Source: Corallium rubrum
Lineage: Eukaryota; Cnidaria; Anthozoa; Scleralcyonacea; Coralliidae
Assembly: GCA_964035015.1 (NCBI GenBank)
Contig: OZ036004.1
Coordinates: 13,835,427-13,899,426 of the forward strand
Direction: 5' to 3'
DNA: 64,000 nucleotides
Shown: positions 21,077-31,529 of the stretch, one piece after another
How positions within the stretch are numbered: position 1 is the stretch's first letter
Layout of the letters: the number at the start of each line of letters is the position of its first letter
Program-made: the position numbers and the translations under genes
The notes under the pieces: model-generated
What the model saw: the letters and a program-made list of their open reading frames with translations, nothing else
Databases searched by the model: none
What the model was told of the DNA's origin: nothing

Positions 21077-22147
21077 ATGAATAGATCAAGAATGACGATG
21101 AGACATGATTTCATGCCAGCCCGTGCATTCCAGATTCCTTCTCAGAAATTACATGATATACATGAAACAACTAGAAAAGCCAACGACATAAAAAAAGATG
21201 CGCTGCAGATCGAAAAAGGCCTACGCAAGCTAGATACCCCTGAATACCCAACTATAACACCTCAAGTGAAGGAGATGAAAGAAAAGGCTACAAATCTGAT
21301 AGAAACGAGCGACAGTCTTATCTGCGACATGGAAATAATACGCCAGCGAATTGAAAATGAAAGAGAAGAAACGGAGCAACTAAAGATTACGGTTGAGCAA
21401 TTAAAAATTACGGTGGAGAAACTAAAATCAAAGTGTGAAAAGCTAGCACTGGAGATCCAGGATATGAAAGATAAAATGAAAAAAATGGAGGAAAGTAAGG
21501 ATATTATTCATTTGCCACAAGTAACCTGGCTGTTTGAGCGATACGCCGCCATGTTTGTATTGCCCCTGACAGAAAAGGTTGGGTGGCTTGGCGGTTACAA
21601 GCAGATGAAAAAATATATAAACGCAAAGACAAAAAATAAAAAAGAACGTGAGGAACAACTAGAGTCGAAAGAGCGTTGGTTAAAACTTCAAAACATCAAT
21701 GAGGTGCAGTGGTCTGAACCTGATCACGTCGGTGCAATAGAAGATCTGAGAGAAGTAAGAAAGCCTGACACTCACCCACTGGTTGACTTCCATAAAGCCA
21801 AAGAGGATATTGAAAACATCACCCCTCAAAATACAGAAGAATGTTTGGATATCATCAGAATGATGGAAACACTAAACAGCGTGATGCTGTTAGGTTGCCT
21901 TGCTTGCAAATTGCAAGAACTGACAGTAACAGAATGGGAGAACCTGATAAGTGAGATCGAGTGGCGTCCTGACCACGACAGAGCACTTATAGAAATGAAA
22001 AAACTAAAGGGAAATGCCGAGCAAGAAGACTTGCAAAAAGTTGACCTCGAGGAAACCAAGACGCATTTGAATGGCTATGTCCCAGACGAGCTACTGCAAC
22101 AGTGTTTTGACATTGTTGGTATACTAAAGAACATGCCTCTGCAGTAA
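21077..22147 (+). CDS. Coiled-coil protein of unknown function, 356 residues
   Basis: This is the only long uninterrupted frame in the window that is not a transposon gene. The N-terminus is basic (MNRSRMTMRHDFMPARAF). Residues about 60-145 are a strongly predicted coiled coil with a tandem heptad repeat (EQLKITVEQLKITVEKLK). A more hydrophobic segment follows (WLFERYAAMFVLPL, then KVGWLGGY, about 151-174). The C-terminal half is charged and probably helical (NTEECLDIIRMMETLN, ELLQQCFDIVGILKNM). I do not recognise the family. The frame stays open upstream of the ATG to a splice acceptor at 21058-21059 in phase 1, the phase of the 36-nt exon, so this may be the last exon of that gene. An AATAAA lies at 22469. 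Confidence 0.6.
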   Translation: MNRSRMTMRHDFMPARAFQIPSQKLHDIHETTRKANDIKKDALQIEKGLRKLDTPEYPTITPQVKEMKEKATNLIETSDSLICDMEIIRQRIENEREETEQLKITVEQLKITVEKLKSKCEKLALEIQDMKDKMKKMEESKDIIHLPQVTWLFERYAAMFVLPLTEKVGWLGGYKQMKKYINAKTKNKKEREEQLESKERWLKLQNINEVQWSEPDHVGAIEDLREVRKPDTHPLVDFHKAKEDIENITPQNTEECLDIIRMMETLNSVMLLGCLACKLQELTVTEWENLISEIEWRPDHDRALIEMKKLKGNAEQEDLQKVDLEETKTHLNGYVPDELLQQCFDIVGILKNMPLQ

Positions 22148-22468
22148 CTTGAATATTACTGTAATTAAATCAAAGATGTTCTTTATACGATTTAGAATTG
22201 CAAGCCAAATTCGTTTCATTAATTAATCTAACGAAATAACACAACAAGTAAAAAATAAGTTACTTTTCATGCATGTCCGCACATTTTGTTAAAAGTAAAG
22301 GTTTTCAAATTTTAAACATACGTTGTCCTCATTTCGATGTAATATTGTTATTATCAAAACACTTTGTTATTGACAAAGCTCGTAATTCAGCTTTGTAGCA
22401 CATAAATTAAAGGTAAACCTTTTTTTCCCGACGCACACAACGAACATGTCTGAAGTTATTGCAATAGC

Positions 22469-22474
22469 AATAAA
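22469..22474 (+). terminator. Candidate polyadenylation signal
   Basis: AATAAA about 320 bases after the stop of the coiled-coil gene, in AT-rich DNA. It is the first perfect hexamer on this strand after the stop; a weaker ATTAAA occurs at 22163. Confidence 0.35.
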
Positions 22475-23042
22475 GAAAATAAGCACTACATTAATGTAGT
22501 CTAATAAAGGTAGTTTAAAAAGCTTAATATAAAGTGAACCCAAAATATTATTCTGCCACCTTGCAGTCTAAAGTTATTTATAAAATAACAGGTGTCCTGT
22601 TATTTCTTAATCTCTGATTGAACGAGAGCCATTTTCACTTAGAGTACAAAGACACGTTTGAAGTCATTTTCATTTTATATTCTACAACGTATGCTCTGTT
22701 TCGTTAAATCTCACGTAATCACTGGCGTATTTATTTGATTGCGCCATTATTCGTCAGCAGAGTCTCGGTCACTTTGGTGGCTTCTCCTTGTTTTTTTTAC
22801 GTCGTAAAATGGTTAGTTATTTTATAAAACAAATAGAAAATGGTGTTTGTGACTCTATGCTGTGATAGAAACGAGCCTTCGCCTCGTATTTCCACTAGGC
22901 ATTTTTTCCGGTTGAAATGACGTCATTCGTGTTTGTATCACAGTATAGAGCCACGCAAGCGATCTTCTATTTGTTAAATACAGGTCAACGCACGTCGTCA
23001 AAAGACGTGGTCATAGCACTGGGCGCGCAGATGATTTCATTA
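22475..23042. other. Non-coding stretch
   Basis: No gene seen. A loose inverted pair around 22807-22990 (ttattttataaaacaaatagaaaatggtgtttgtgactctatgctgtgatag against atcacagtatagagccacgcaagcgatcttctatttgttaaat) suggests a small fold-back MITE of about 180 bp. Confidence 0.4.
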
Positions 23043-23481
23043 AAGTGCCTATAAATTCCAATAAGATATTACTGATATGCATGGTTCTATGTAACGTGAA
23101 TAGTTGAATGCCAAAATATTTCCTGACTTGAACTTTTATTTCTTGTTATATTGAGGTTTGTATTTCAAAAATTGTAAGGAGGATGACGTCAATATAGGCA
23201 TTTGTGTGTGTTGTTTTCTTTTCTTATGATAAACCGGAAAATGATAAAATACAGAATATACTATTCAAGTATGCCATTAACATATGTGAATTCGGTAATA
23301 CTTCTGCTGTGACGGAACACTGCGTATGCAAATAGACGTCATCCTCATTACTATTTTGGAAATACAAACCTCAATATAACAACAAATTTGTAGTTCAAAT
23401 CAAACAATATTTTGGCATTCAACTATACACATTAAATAGAATCCATATGCAGTAATATCATATTTGGGTTTATAAGCACTT
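23043..23481. mobile_element. TA-flanked palindromic MITE, copy 1
   Basis: Ends AAGTGCCTATAAA and, reversed, AAGTGCTTATAAACCCAAAT, each bordered by TA (23041-23042 and 23482-23483). The arms match for most of the length; shared blocks include tgaatgccaaaatatt, ttatattgaggtttgtattt and gatgacgtc. TA duplication and full-length inverted structure suggest a Tc1/mariner-type MITE. Two further copies lie at 24618 and 27752. Confidence 0.75.
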
Positions 23482-23639
23482 TAATGTTTTGAACAACGGC
23501 ATTCTCGGGCAAACTGAAACGGTTTTACCAAATTTTGTGTACGTATTTCTAAAATCTGAGACGTTTTATTCCTATATATTAATAAGAGCAGTTGAAGCTC
23601 TCGTTTAAGCGATCACAAGTCGGGATGGTGGACAATTAA

Positions 23640-24262
23640 GGTGGCTCCATACAGTTTCTTGAAAAATGGAAAATACAAGTTTGAGATTCCGAAACACGTG
23701 CATAAACAATTGGGGAAAAGAATAAAACTAAATGTTACGCATAGTTAAACAGTCTGACAATAAAAAACTGTTACCAAATAAATAGCAACAGTTGTCAATG
23801 ACGTTTCATGGAATGGCTGCCAATTACCCTTCAAACTAATTTAATTCGTAAAAAACTTTGGTGACCCCCATTTCTTTTTTCGTTAAAACTTTTCTTGAAG
23901 TATGAGTAATCAATATGCCGATTTTAAAAAAATTCCGTAGCACGAATATTTTTTTTCTTCGGAGAAATCATGTTTAAGTTATCATGTTTTTTAAATCAGC
24001 CTATTGATTACTTTACTTCAAGAAAAGTTTTAAAGAAAAAAATGAGGGGTCACCAAAGTTTTTTTCGAATTAAATTAGTTTGAAGGGTAATTGTTGCCAT
24101 AGCAACAACTGTTGCTATTTATTTGGTAACAGGTTTTTGATTGTCAGACTGTTTAACTATGCATAACATTTAGTTTTTTTTTCTTTTTCCGAATTGTTTA
24201 TGCACGTGTTTGGACTCTCAAACTTGTATTTTCCATTTTTCAAGAGACTGTATGGAGCCACC
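23640..24262. mobile_element. TTAA-flanked palindromic MITE
   Basis: The 623-bp element has ends GGTGGCTCCATACAG reading inward from both sides and TTAA on each border (23636-23639 and 24263-24266). The arms pair over about 280 bp each (cagtctgacaat..., ctatttatttggtaaca...). TTAA duplications occur in piggyBac and Kolobok elements; the transposase class cannot be decided from the ends alone. No open frame. Confidence 0.8.
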
Positions 24263-24674
24263 TTAAGTGGTTGGTTAGAGCTTCGATTTGTGTTTAACAC
24301 TGCCTACAGCAGCTGGTCGCTTACGAGAGCTTAAAAATAAAGAACTGAAAGAAGGATTCCAGTTCGTAAATCTTAAGTTAAAGAAGGTCGTTGTAAGTGT
24401 TGTAATAGCTGGTTGCTTACACGTACGAAAGTGATGGCAAGGAAAGCTTGAACAGTACTACCGTACAAGTAAAAGTGAACTGGTTTGGGAAAAGGGCAAA
24501 GGCAAAAGCAATGTTTGAAAACCTATATCTCGATATAATGCTTGACGTTACACCACATTGCAACAGTATAAGCAGTCAATGATTTGTAGTGACCTAAATA
24601 TGGTCGTATACAATTTAAAGTGCTTAGAAACCCAAATATGATACTACTGCATATGGATTCTATTTACTGTGTAT

Positions 24675-25507
24675 TATAAATAAGTTTTGTGGAAACACCA
24701 CGTATAGTATTTCTTTGCTAAGCTTTCGGCCTGTTGACTCAGGCCTTCATCAGAGCAATGACAACAAGTTGTTGGCTCACTAAGCAACTGATCAATTAAA
24801 TCACGTAAGAATACAATGGCGTATCACGTTAATTTTATTAATTAGAAAACAAAATCAAGAATGTTCTCCGAATAGGGCACGCCACGTGCTATTTAATGGC
24901 TGTCCCTCCTGAGAAATAGTGTGATGTTTGGCGATCTCAATGGATTCTCTAGTTCTTCGCGTGAAGTATTGCTTGTCGCTGGCTAAGAGTGATGACTCTT
25001 CCCACTTAACACGATGTCGTACTTCCAAGCGTGTTTGGCAACAGCAGACTTTTCTTGTTGCGCTTTTATGCAACATGTCTTGTGTTCATTCAGGCGAGTT
25101 GAGAGATTCCTTCCCGTTTCTCCGATGTATACCAAGCCACACTCACAAGGAATGCGATACACTCCAGGCTTAGATAAGCTATCCACTTCATCTTTATGTG
25201 TGAAAAGTACCTTGAACAATTTGTGTTGACTACTGTGAAATACCTTCATACCAGCACGATTTAGAATCCTCTCAATCTTGTGAGATGCTGGTCCGATATA
25301 CGGAAGAGAAACTGAAGGTGGTTCTTGCTGGGGCTGTGTATTCGGCTCTGGATGTACCGAAGGAGTCATAGAAGCTTGAATCATCTTCCCAGGAAAAAGT
25401 GGGAATGAGTCAACAGGCCGAAAGCTGAGCAAAGAAATACTATACGTGGTGTTTCCACAAAACTTATTTATAATACTTTATCGCCATGAAAACGTTCAAA
25501 GAATTAA
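24675..25507 (-). mobile_element. 5'-truncated Penelope-like element with inverted terminal repeats
   Basis: The insertion carries a GIY-YIG endonuclease reading frame on the minus strand and is bordered by inverted copies of a roughly 70-bp sequence (ttataaataagttttgtgg, cgtatagtatttctttgct, agctttcggcctgttgactc). An 11-bp direct repeat ttactgtgtat flanks it (24664-24674 and 25508-25518). Penelope-like elements often carry such pseudo-LTRs, and variable target duplications are usual. RT is absent, so only the C-terminal end remains. Confidence 0.85.
24855..25432 (-). pseudogene. Penelope-like GIY-YIG endonuclease, frameshifted
   Basis: The frame from 25432 reads PYIGPASHKIERILNRAGMK, FKVLFTHKDEVDSLSKPG, then the nuclease motif GVYRIPCECGLVYIGETGRN with the GIY-type GVY and the YIG, followed by the conserved Arg in LSTRLNEH. 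At about 25015 the reading must switch frame to continue through WEESSLLASDKQYFTRRTRE and GQPLNSTWRALF to the stop at 24855. In active elements this domain nicks the target DNA. The upstream RT is missing. Confidence 0.88.
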
Positions 25508-26088
25508 TTACTGTGTATTGTTGAATGCCAAAATATTTTTTGATTTGAACTTTTATTTGTTATATTGAGGTTTATATTTCCAAAATGGTAATGAGGACGA
25601 CGTCTATGTAGGCATAATTTCCATACGCAGTGTTCCGTCACAGCAGAAATATTACCCAATTTACATGTTAATGAATACTCGAATAGTATATTCTATATTT
25701 TATCATTTTTTCCATTAAAATCTTCAAGCGGTTTATCATAAGAAAAGAAAAAAACACGCACAAATGCCGACATTGACGTCATCCTCGTTAACATTTTGGA
25801 AATACAAAACCTCAATATAACAACAAATAGAAGTTCAAGTCAGAAAATATTTTGGCATTCAATTATTCACGTTACATAGAATCCATATCAGTAATATCTT
25901 ATTTGAGTTTATAAGCACTTTAAAGCCTGGTCAAGCCGATCATCGGCGATACAGCTTTGCGATGAATTGCGATGAAATAGGATTATGAAAACCGGCAATC
26001 GGGGACAATCCCCGATTATCGGCGATCATCGCAAGAACCAAAAAAAATTGTTTACCCCCGATTATCGCAGACTGTCGCCGGTAAGTTA

Positions 26089-26826
26089 GGGACCGTTCAT
26101 TATTTATCGGAGGGGGTGGGGGGGGGGGGGGGTGAGAAAATGGGGGGACCTGAAATTTTTGCTACTTCTTTTGAGGGGACCCTGAAAAAATTTATAAGTT
26201 CTTAAGGGGGGGCATGAAGTTTTTGTATTAAACAAGGATACAAGTGTTCGATGATCAACATTATTATACAAACAAACATTTTTTATTGGGAAAAATCATT
26301 CAGAAAAGCCTTTAATTGGAATTATTTTGTGTTGTTTTGTAAAATGTAAAATAAAAGTAAAAGTAAACCATAGATACTGGTTGTGACTTACCATCCTTAG
26401 TGTATTGTGTTGGTGAAAAGTAGTGGAGAATGGTTTATAATTTGAGGTTTAAGGTGTTAGGGTAATAATTATGATTGAGATTAAGGAGAAGGTTAAGGTG
26501 ATAATTGGTTTAATGTGTGGGTTGGGTGGGAATTAAGGTTGGGGTTAAGAAGGTTATATTTAGGGTTAAGGTTAGGTTTATGGTTTAGGGTTAATGGGGT
26601 TGAATTTTGAGGTTTTATAGGTAGGGTGGGTGGGGTTAGTTTTAAGATTAATGTCAGAATTTGAAGGGTTGGGGGGGGGGGGCACTGAAATTATGTCAAA
26701 TAAAAACAGGGGGGCTACCAAATTTTTGAGCTTTGCTTGGGGGGTACCTGAAAAAAAAAAGAAAGTTTGGCAATTTCTCACCCATCCCCCCCCCCCCCCC
26801 CTCTCCGATAAATAATGAACGGTCCC
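26089..26826. mobile_element. Nested Harbinger-type MITE with TTA duplication
   Basis: The 738-bp element starts GGGACCGTTCATTATTTATC and ends in its reverse (gataaatagtgaac-like: gataaataatgaacggtccc), with TTA on both borders (26086-26088 and 26827-26829). G-runs and C-runs lie just inside the ends. The interior carries a degenerate TTAGGGTT-like minisatellite (26455-26640). No open frame. Confidence 0.85.
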
Positions 26827-26828
26827 TT

Positions 26829-27039
26829 AACTCATTCCTGTCCGGGGGCTTCCCCAGACGTGAATAAAATCGTCTGGCGTTAGCCAGAATAAAATACTAA
26901 AGACCAATTCGGACAAGAAAGAGTTAAAGAGATAGTTTATAACTCATTCCTGTCCGGGGGCTTCCCCAGACGTGAATAAAATCGTCTGGCGTTAGCCAGA
27001 ATAAAATACTAAAGACCAATTCGGACAAGAAAGAGTTAA
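26829..27039 (+). repeat. 112-bp tandem repeat, two copies
   Basis: Copies start at 26829 and 26941 and are nearly identical. The unit has imperfect inverted ends (aactcattcctgtccgg ... cggacaagaaagagtt) and a cagacg...cgtctggcgttagccag core. It is the same repeat as 8551-8884, here in a different host element. Confidence 0.88.
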
Positions 27040-27751
27040 GACAAGCAAAACAAATGAAAATCGATGAAATAAGAAATTAGGACCCAGTCTCTAAAACCTG
27101 ATTCTTCGGTTCTTCCCTTGTCTCGAATATTTTTCGCACCCAGAAATTACGCCGCGTGAGCCTTTTCTTTTTCAGTAACAGCGCTATGACGAGTGAAAAC
27201 TTCGTATAGAGCAATAATCTGTTATTTAAGGGGCGCCCATTTTGACAAACAAATATTATTTTCCCGCCTTGATCGGTGATCATCGGCGATTGTCTGGGAT
27301 GATCGGCGATCATCTCAGACAATCCTCAATCGTTGCAAATGTGAGCATCGACGATGAAATGCGACAAATGAAAACCAGGCTTAACAATTAGACAACGAAC
27401 CCGAGATGTCTATGAGCTGATATATAAACCAACTTAGTCGGACAAACTATTATTTTAAAGAAACAAAATAAAACTTCGGCCAGCACAACGCAAGTTTTCT
27501 GCCATTCTTTTGCATTTAAAACTTGACTTTTTCGCTATACTAGTGGCCTATCACCAATAGACCACTATCTATTGGTGATTCTGATTAGCTCAGCTATAAT
27601 CAGAATGCAATGCAGAACATTTTTTACAAAACTTTGTCTGTTTTAAGCTGTAGTCTCTATTTAAGATTTTGTTGTGTTCTTTCAATTGAAACAGTTGCAA
27701 ATAATCGAGGTTAAAAACACCCAGCCGATAAACAGGACAAAACTATAGTTA

Positions 27752-28212
27752 AAATGCATATAAGCCCAAATTTTTTATCATCTAAATACGTTCTATCTAC
27801 TTTTGACAAATAGTTGAACAACGAAATATCTCTTAGATTGGAGCAACCTTTATTGCTTAATAGAGATTTTTGTTTTCAAAATGGTAATGAGATGACGCCA
27901 AAGTAGTCATTATCTATACAATATTTATTTGCAGCAGTGACATGACCCAATTCTTCCATTAATGGTGTGTTTGAGCAACATGTTCCATATTGTATGAGTT
28001 TTTCCACAAAAATTCTCAAGTAGTTTATCTTGCCAAAAAGAGAAAGAAAGCCAAATGCCTACATAGACGTCATTTCGTTACCATATTAGAAATGCGAATC
28101 CCAAAAAAAAACATTGAAGAATAGCTCCAATTAAAAAAATATTTCACTGAACAACTGTTTTCTCTATGTAGAACATATTCAGATGATAAAAAATTTGGGT
28201 TTATATGCACTT
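27752..28212. mobile_element. TA-flanked palindromic MITE, diverged copy 3
   Basis: Ends AAATGCATATAAGCCCAAATTT and, reversed, AAGTGCATATAAACCCAAATTT with TA at each border (27750-27751, 28213-28214). Internal blocks ggtaatgagatgacg and tagacgtcatttcgttacc pair as in the other copies. It is a more diverged subfamily. Confidence 0.7.
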
Positions 28213-30375
28213 TAATAAATAGTAACATAAGCCAAGCCACAGGGCTGTCTACATGATGGAAGCAAAATTAATAAAAGCCACAGCGCCATAATTTTCCTGT
28301 TTTGAAAAAATGTGAGAAAACAGGAACAATTTGTCAGCAACTACTAAGATCTCAGATACACTGTACATTTGAAAACTTAAAAAAACATAAAAACGTTCGC
28401 AAGACTAATTTGAAAGGATTTCTTAATAAGTTCTAAAGGGAAGTAAGGCACCTATCAGCGTGTGTCAGCAACCACGCAGATATGCTACAAGATTACTAGA
28501 AGAAAAAGTAAGAAAATAAGACAACCAACAGCAAAAAAAAAAGAAGAGGGTGCAAACCAAGAAAGTATAGTTGAGCTATTTATATCATTAGTTTATTATA
28601 AGGTACGGGTTTGATCACGATCAGGCAGGGGTTCAGAAGTATTTTCTAAGTACTTGATGTCTTGATCTTGCACGACAAATGTCCACCAAACGTCTGTTAC
28701 ATTTTTTATTCTACACCATACAAGCTCGAAAACGTACCACATGCACTTAGCGATATTGCAGTGCAAAAGAAGAAATGTCATGCCGAAAAAGAGCGGGACC
28801 CGTACGAAAATTTAGGTTGTGCTAAAAATGTAATATATAGGGTCAACGGGGCACAAATCAATTTTTAAAATTTTACTGCATGGAGAGACTAAACTCAGCT
28901 TTTAACAGCAATGAACTGGGCTTAATGCCCAGAGATTTAACAGAGCACGAAAGCTTGGCTAAAAGTGTACAACATGAGTTAGGCCAACTAACAGACGTTC
29001 GGTAGACGTTGGTCAAGCTCAATTACTCAGAAAAGATTTCTGAGCCCCAGACAGGATTCGAACCTGCAACCTTCTAATGACCGGCCGGTTAGACGCTCCA
29101 ATCATTGAGCCACTGAGGCTCAGATGGGGGCTACCTTAGCTAAGGTTGACTTCCAGCTTGATGAACGTCCACCAAACGTCTGTTACATTACAGCAAGCTC
29201 GCAAACGTACCACATGCTCTATATGTATACGTACAACTTATCATATCACGAGTTAGGCTAATACGCGCATGGCATGGAGTCACGACCCCACAAGCTTGTA
29301 GCTTAAACATTTATCGTGTTAAAATAAAGTTGTTGTATTGTATTGTTGTATAGTGCCGCTGCGGAGTGTACCGGAGTTACAGTGGATATTGCGTATATAA
29401 GTAGAATCGAGAGTATTAGTAACAAAGGCCAAGACAAAGAAGCGAAAATGATTAAGGCGAGAGCAAGTCAATGCAAGAACAAGGAGAAGAAGGACGAGCA
29501 GCATATATACAGCTTGTAGAGGAAAGAAAAGGACATGAAGGGAAATGGCAGAATACCCGTCCACTTTTACGGTTTTCACTTGTTAATCAGCCATCATTAT
29601 CAAATTCTCCAAAATTCACATTACAGTTGCTTTGTTCTTTAAAATACTTGGGTTTTTTTATAAAATCCCAACATATTCATACATATGACGTCATCTCTAT
29701 TCTTAATGTTTAATTCTATTGTGCTTAAACGTAAGTTTTAAGGTGGACGAGTATTCTGCAATCTCTCCATTTAGATATTGCAAACGTTATTATTAATGAA
29801 ATTTGTTGGACCTTATATAATGTTTTTGTTTTCTGTAAAGCTGTTCAAGAAAAAGCACCTCCTCTGAATAACTCGCTTAGATAGATTTATATTCCAAGTG
29901 TCACATTTTGTGGAATCAGTACGCCAACCTGCGGAGTCGTATGCTATCCGCCCGCGGAATCGTAGCCCACGTTTCTGTGCATGTACCCTGGTGTCTGATA
30001 ACGAGAATGCAAGCGACGTTTTTGACGCCAGGGATCATTTTGAGCATTCTGCAAGTAAATACAATTTTTACACTGCTTCAAATGTGCTTGATCATGGTAT
30101 TGTGATAAATTTGGGTTTATTCTGGTTGTGATTCGTTCACTTGTTAATTCGTCCGTTGGTGCGAAATCAATAACAAGACGTTTTTGACGTCAAACAGGGT
30201 ACCGCTTTTTAGCACTGACGTCACACTTTTAATGACGTCATAGAGTACCTATGGGAATCATTGCAGCGCTGATCTCAGCTGCCAAATAGTAGGAGACTTT
30301 TTTAAAATTGTATTAATTGTTTGGGATTACACACTTTTCAATCTTAGGAAACCTCTTTCACAAGTTTCCTGACTC

Positions 30376-30376
<1 letters not shown>
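28213..30376. other. Non-coding stretch with a tRNA-like SINE and small repeats
   Basis: No supported gene. A 23-bp sequence gtccaccaaacgtctgttac(att) occurs at 28680 and 29167, each followed by caagctcg(a/c)aaacgtaccacatgc, so parts of 28675-28750 and 29160-29220 are copies of one short repeat. The tRNA-like sequence at 29042-29121 lies beside it. 29300-30300 shows no feature I can name. Confidence 0.5.
29042..29121 (-). repeat. tRNA-like sequence, probably a SINE head or tRNA pseudogene
   Basis: On the minus strand the 80 bases start GAGCCTCAGTGGCTCAATG and end GGTTCGAATCCTGTCTGGGG followed by CTC. The ends pair (GAGCCTC with GGGGCTC, one mismatch class), a box-A-like TGGCTCAATGATTGGAGC and a perfect box B GGTTCGAATCC are present. 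The anticodon arm has stem TCTAA/TTAGA but an 11-nt loop, not 7, so a functional tRNA is unlikely. Confidence 0.55.

Positions 30377-30411
<35 letters not shown>
30377..30411. repeat. 35-bp poly-C run followed by (CA)n
   Basis: A homopolymer of 35 C passes into (CA)n and then an A/C-rich stretch to about 30500. The A/C-rich part adjoins copy B of the dispersed duplication. Confidence 0.9.
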
Positions 30412-30425
<14 letters not shown>

Positions 30426-30501
30426 AAAAACACAACCCCAAAACAACAAACAAACCCAACAAACCCAAAACAACCCCAAAACAACAAATAAACAAAAACA
30501 A

Positions 30502-30899
30502 ACAAAAAAACAAAAAACAAAACAACTTTCTGTTTGGTCTTGAACAAATTAGATAATTTACCTTGGCTCTCTGGCGACGCCCACTGATGTCAAAATATTT
30601 TTTAATTTAAAATTTTAATTAAATAATCTATATCAGTAATATCGTATTTTAGGTTATAAGTACTTTAATAAATGTTATTATTGAGCGGCAGTGACTTGAA
30701 ATTTATTCTTACATCACGGACAAGGATTAAGAATAGATCGGCTTCAAAATGTTATGTGGCTAAAAAGTTCAGTGGGTTGCTGTTGCACGTAAAATCTACA
30801 TGCTGTTACTGGCGGCAGGCATTAGTTTTTAGAATTTGTTAAGATTTAAATTATTTACGATACAAAATTATCAAACGAGTGTTGACTAGGATATATACC
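30502..30899. repeat. Dispersed duplication, copy B part 1
   Basis: This matches 11600-11993 with small differences. It continues into 30900-31060, which has no counterpart in copy A because copy A is interrupted by other elements at 11994. Confidence 0.85.
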
Positions 30900-31060
30900 T
30901 TCGTCAACATGAGAAATAAATGTCATATTTCCAATCTGTTTACTATTTTAAAAAATAGTCTTATTTCCCCACACAAAATGGAGCAGTAAACTCCAATGCG
31001 TCCCGTGATAATCAACACATGTGAGTTTTTCATAAAAAGTCACACATGTGAGATTATCGC

Positions 31061-31349
31061 AAACATCAATAAAACATTCTATTTTTATATAATAAGAATT
31101 GTTAATGCTTGCAATAAAAGTAATAATCAAACCAACACGTCTCAATAAACACAAAGGTTGCCTTTTGGAGAAGAGTATTTGGAAGCGATTTCTAACAAAA
31201 CGTGAGTACATGCACCAGGGTAGAGGAGAGACAATAAAGACAATAAACACAGGCTACGTCACAACTACATTTAATGTTATTTTCTTAAGATTTCGGTTCT
31301 TAATGTCGACGGAAAATCTAATGACAACCCCAACCCCAACTTTAATCCC
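31061..31349. repeat. Dispersed duplication, copy B part 2
   Basis: This matches 16787-17070 (ggttgccttttggagaagag, gtacatgcaccagggtagag in both) and ends at tttaatcc, where a 1.16-kb insertion follows that copy A lacks. Confidence 0.85.
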
Positions 31350-31463
31350 CGAGCCCGGGCGGAGGGCCGAAGGCCCGGAGCCCGGTGAGGGTGCTAATCT
31401 CGACGTGCGTGGAGTCCACTTTACACGCGAGATGAAAAGCTGAAAGCAATTCTGAAATCTGTT

Positions 31464-31529
<66 letters not shown>

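Larger units (their letters stand above)
24618..25920. mobile_element. TA-flanked palindromic MITE, copy 2, split by a Penelope element
   Basis: Same family as 23043-23481: left piece 24618-24674 and right piece 25508-25920, with TA on the outer borders. The right piece keeps both inner arms (tgaatgccaaaatatttttt ... atattttggcattcaatta). The gap is exactly a Penelope-like element with an 11-bp duplication. The right TA is shared with the TAA target of the adjoining Harbinger-type element. Confidence 0.75.
25924..27381. mobile_element. Harbinger-type non-autonomous element with TAA duplication
   Basis: The ends are AGCCTGGT...ACCAGGCT, flanked by TAA on both sides (25921-25923 and 27382-27384). 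Subterminal regions contain many copies of cgatcatcggcgat / atcgccgat-type motifs on both sides. TAA/TTA three-base duplications are typical of PIF/Harbinger. It contains a second complete MITE (26089-26826) and a two-copy 112-bp repeat. No transposase. Confidence 0.75.

Noticed and set aside
29319..29713. Overlapping frames of 80-86 residues on both strands
   Set aside because: No domain, no splice signals, and both strands open, as expected by chance in AT-rich DNA.
30317..30556. Frame with a poly-proline run
   Set aside because: Translation of the poly-C/(CA)n simple repeat.
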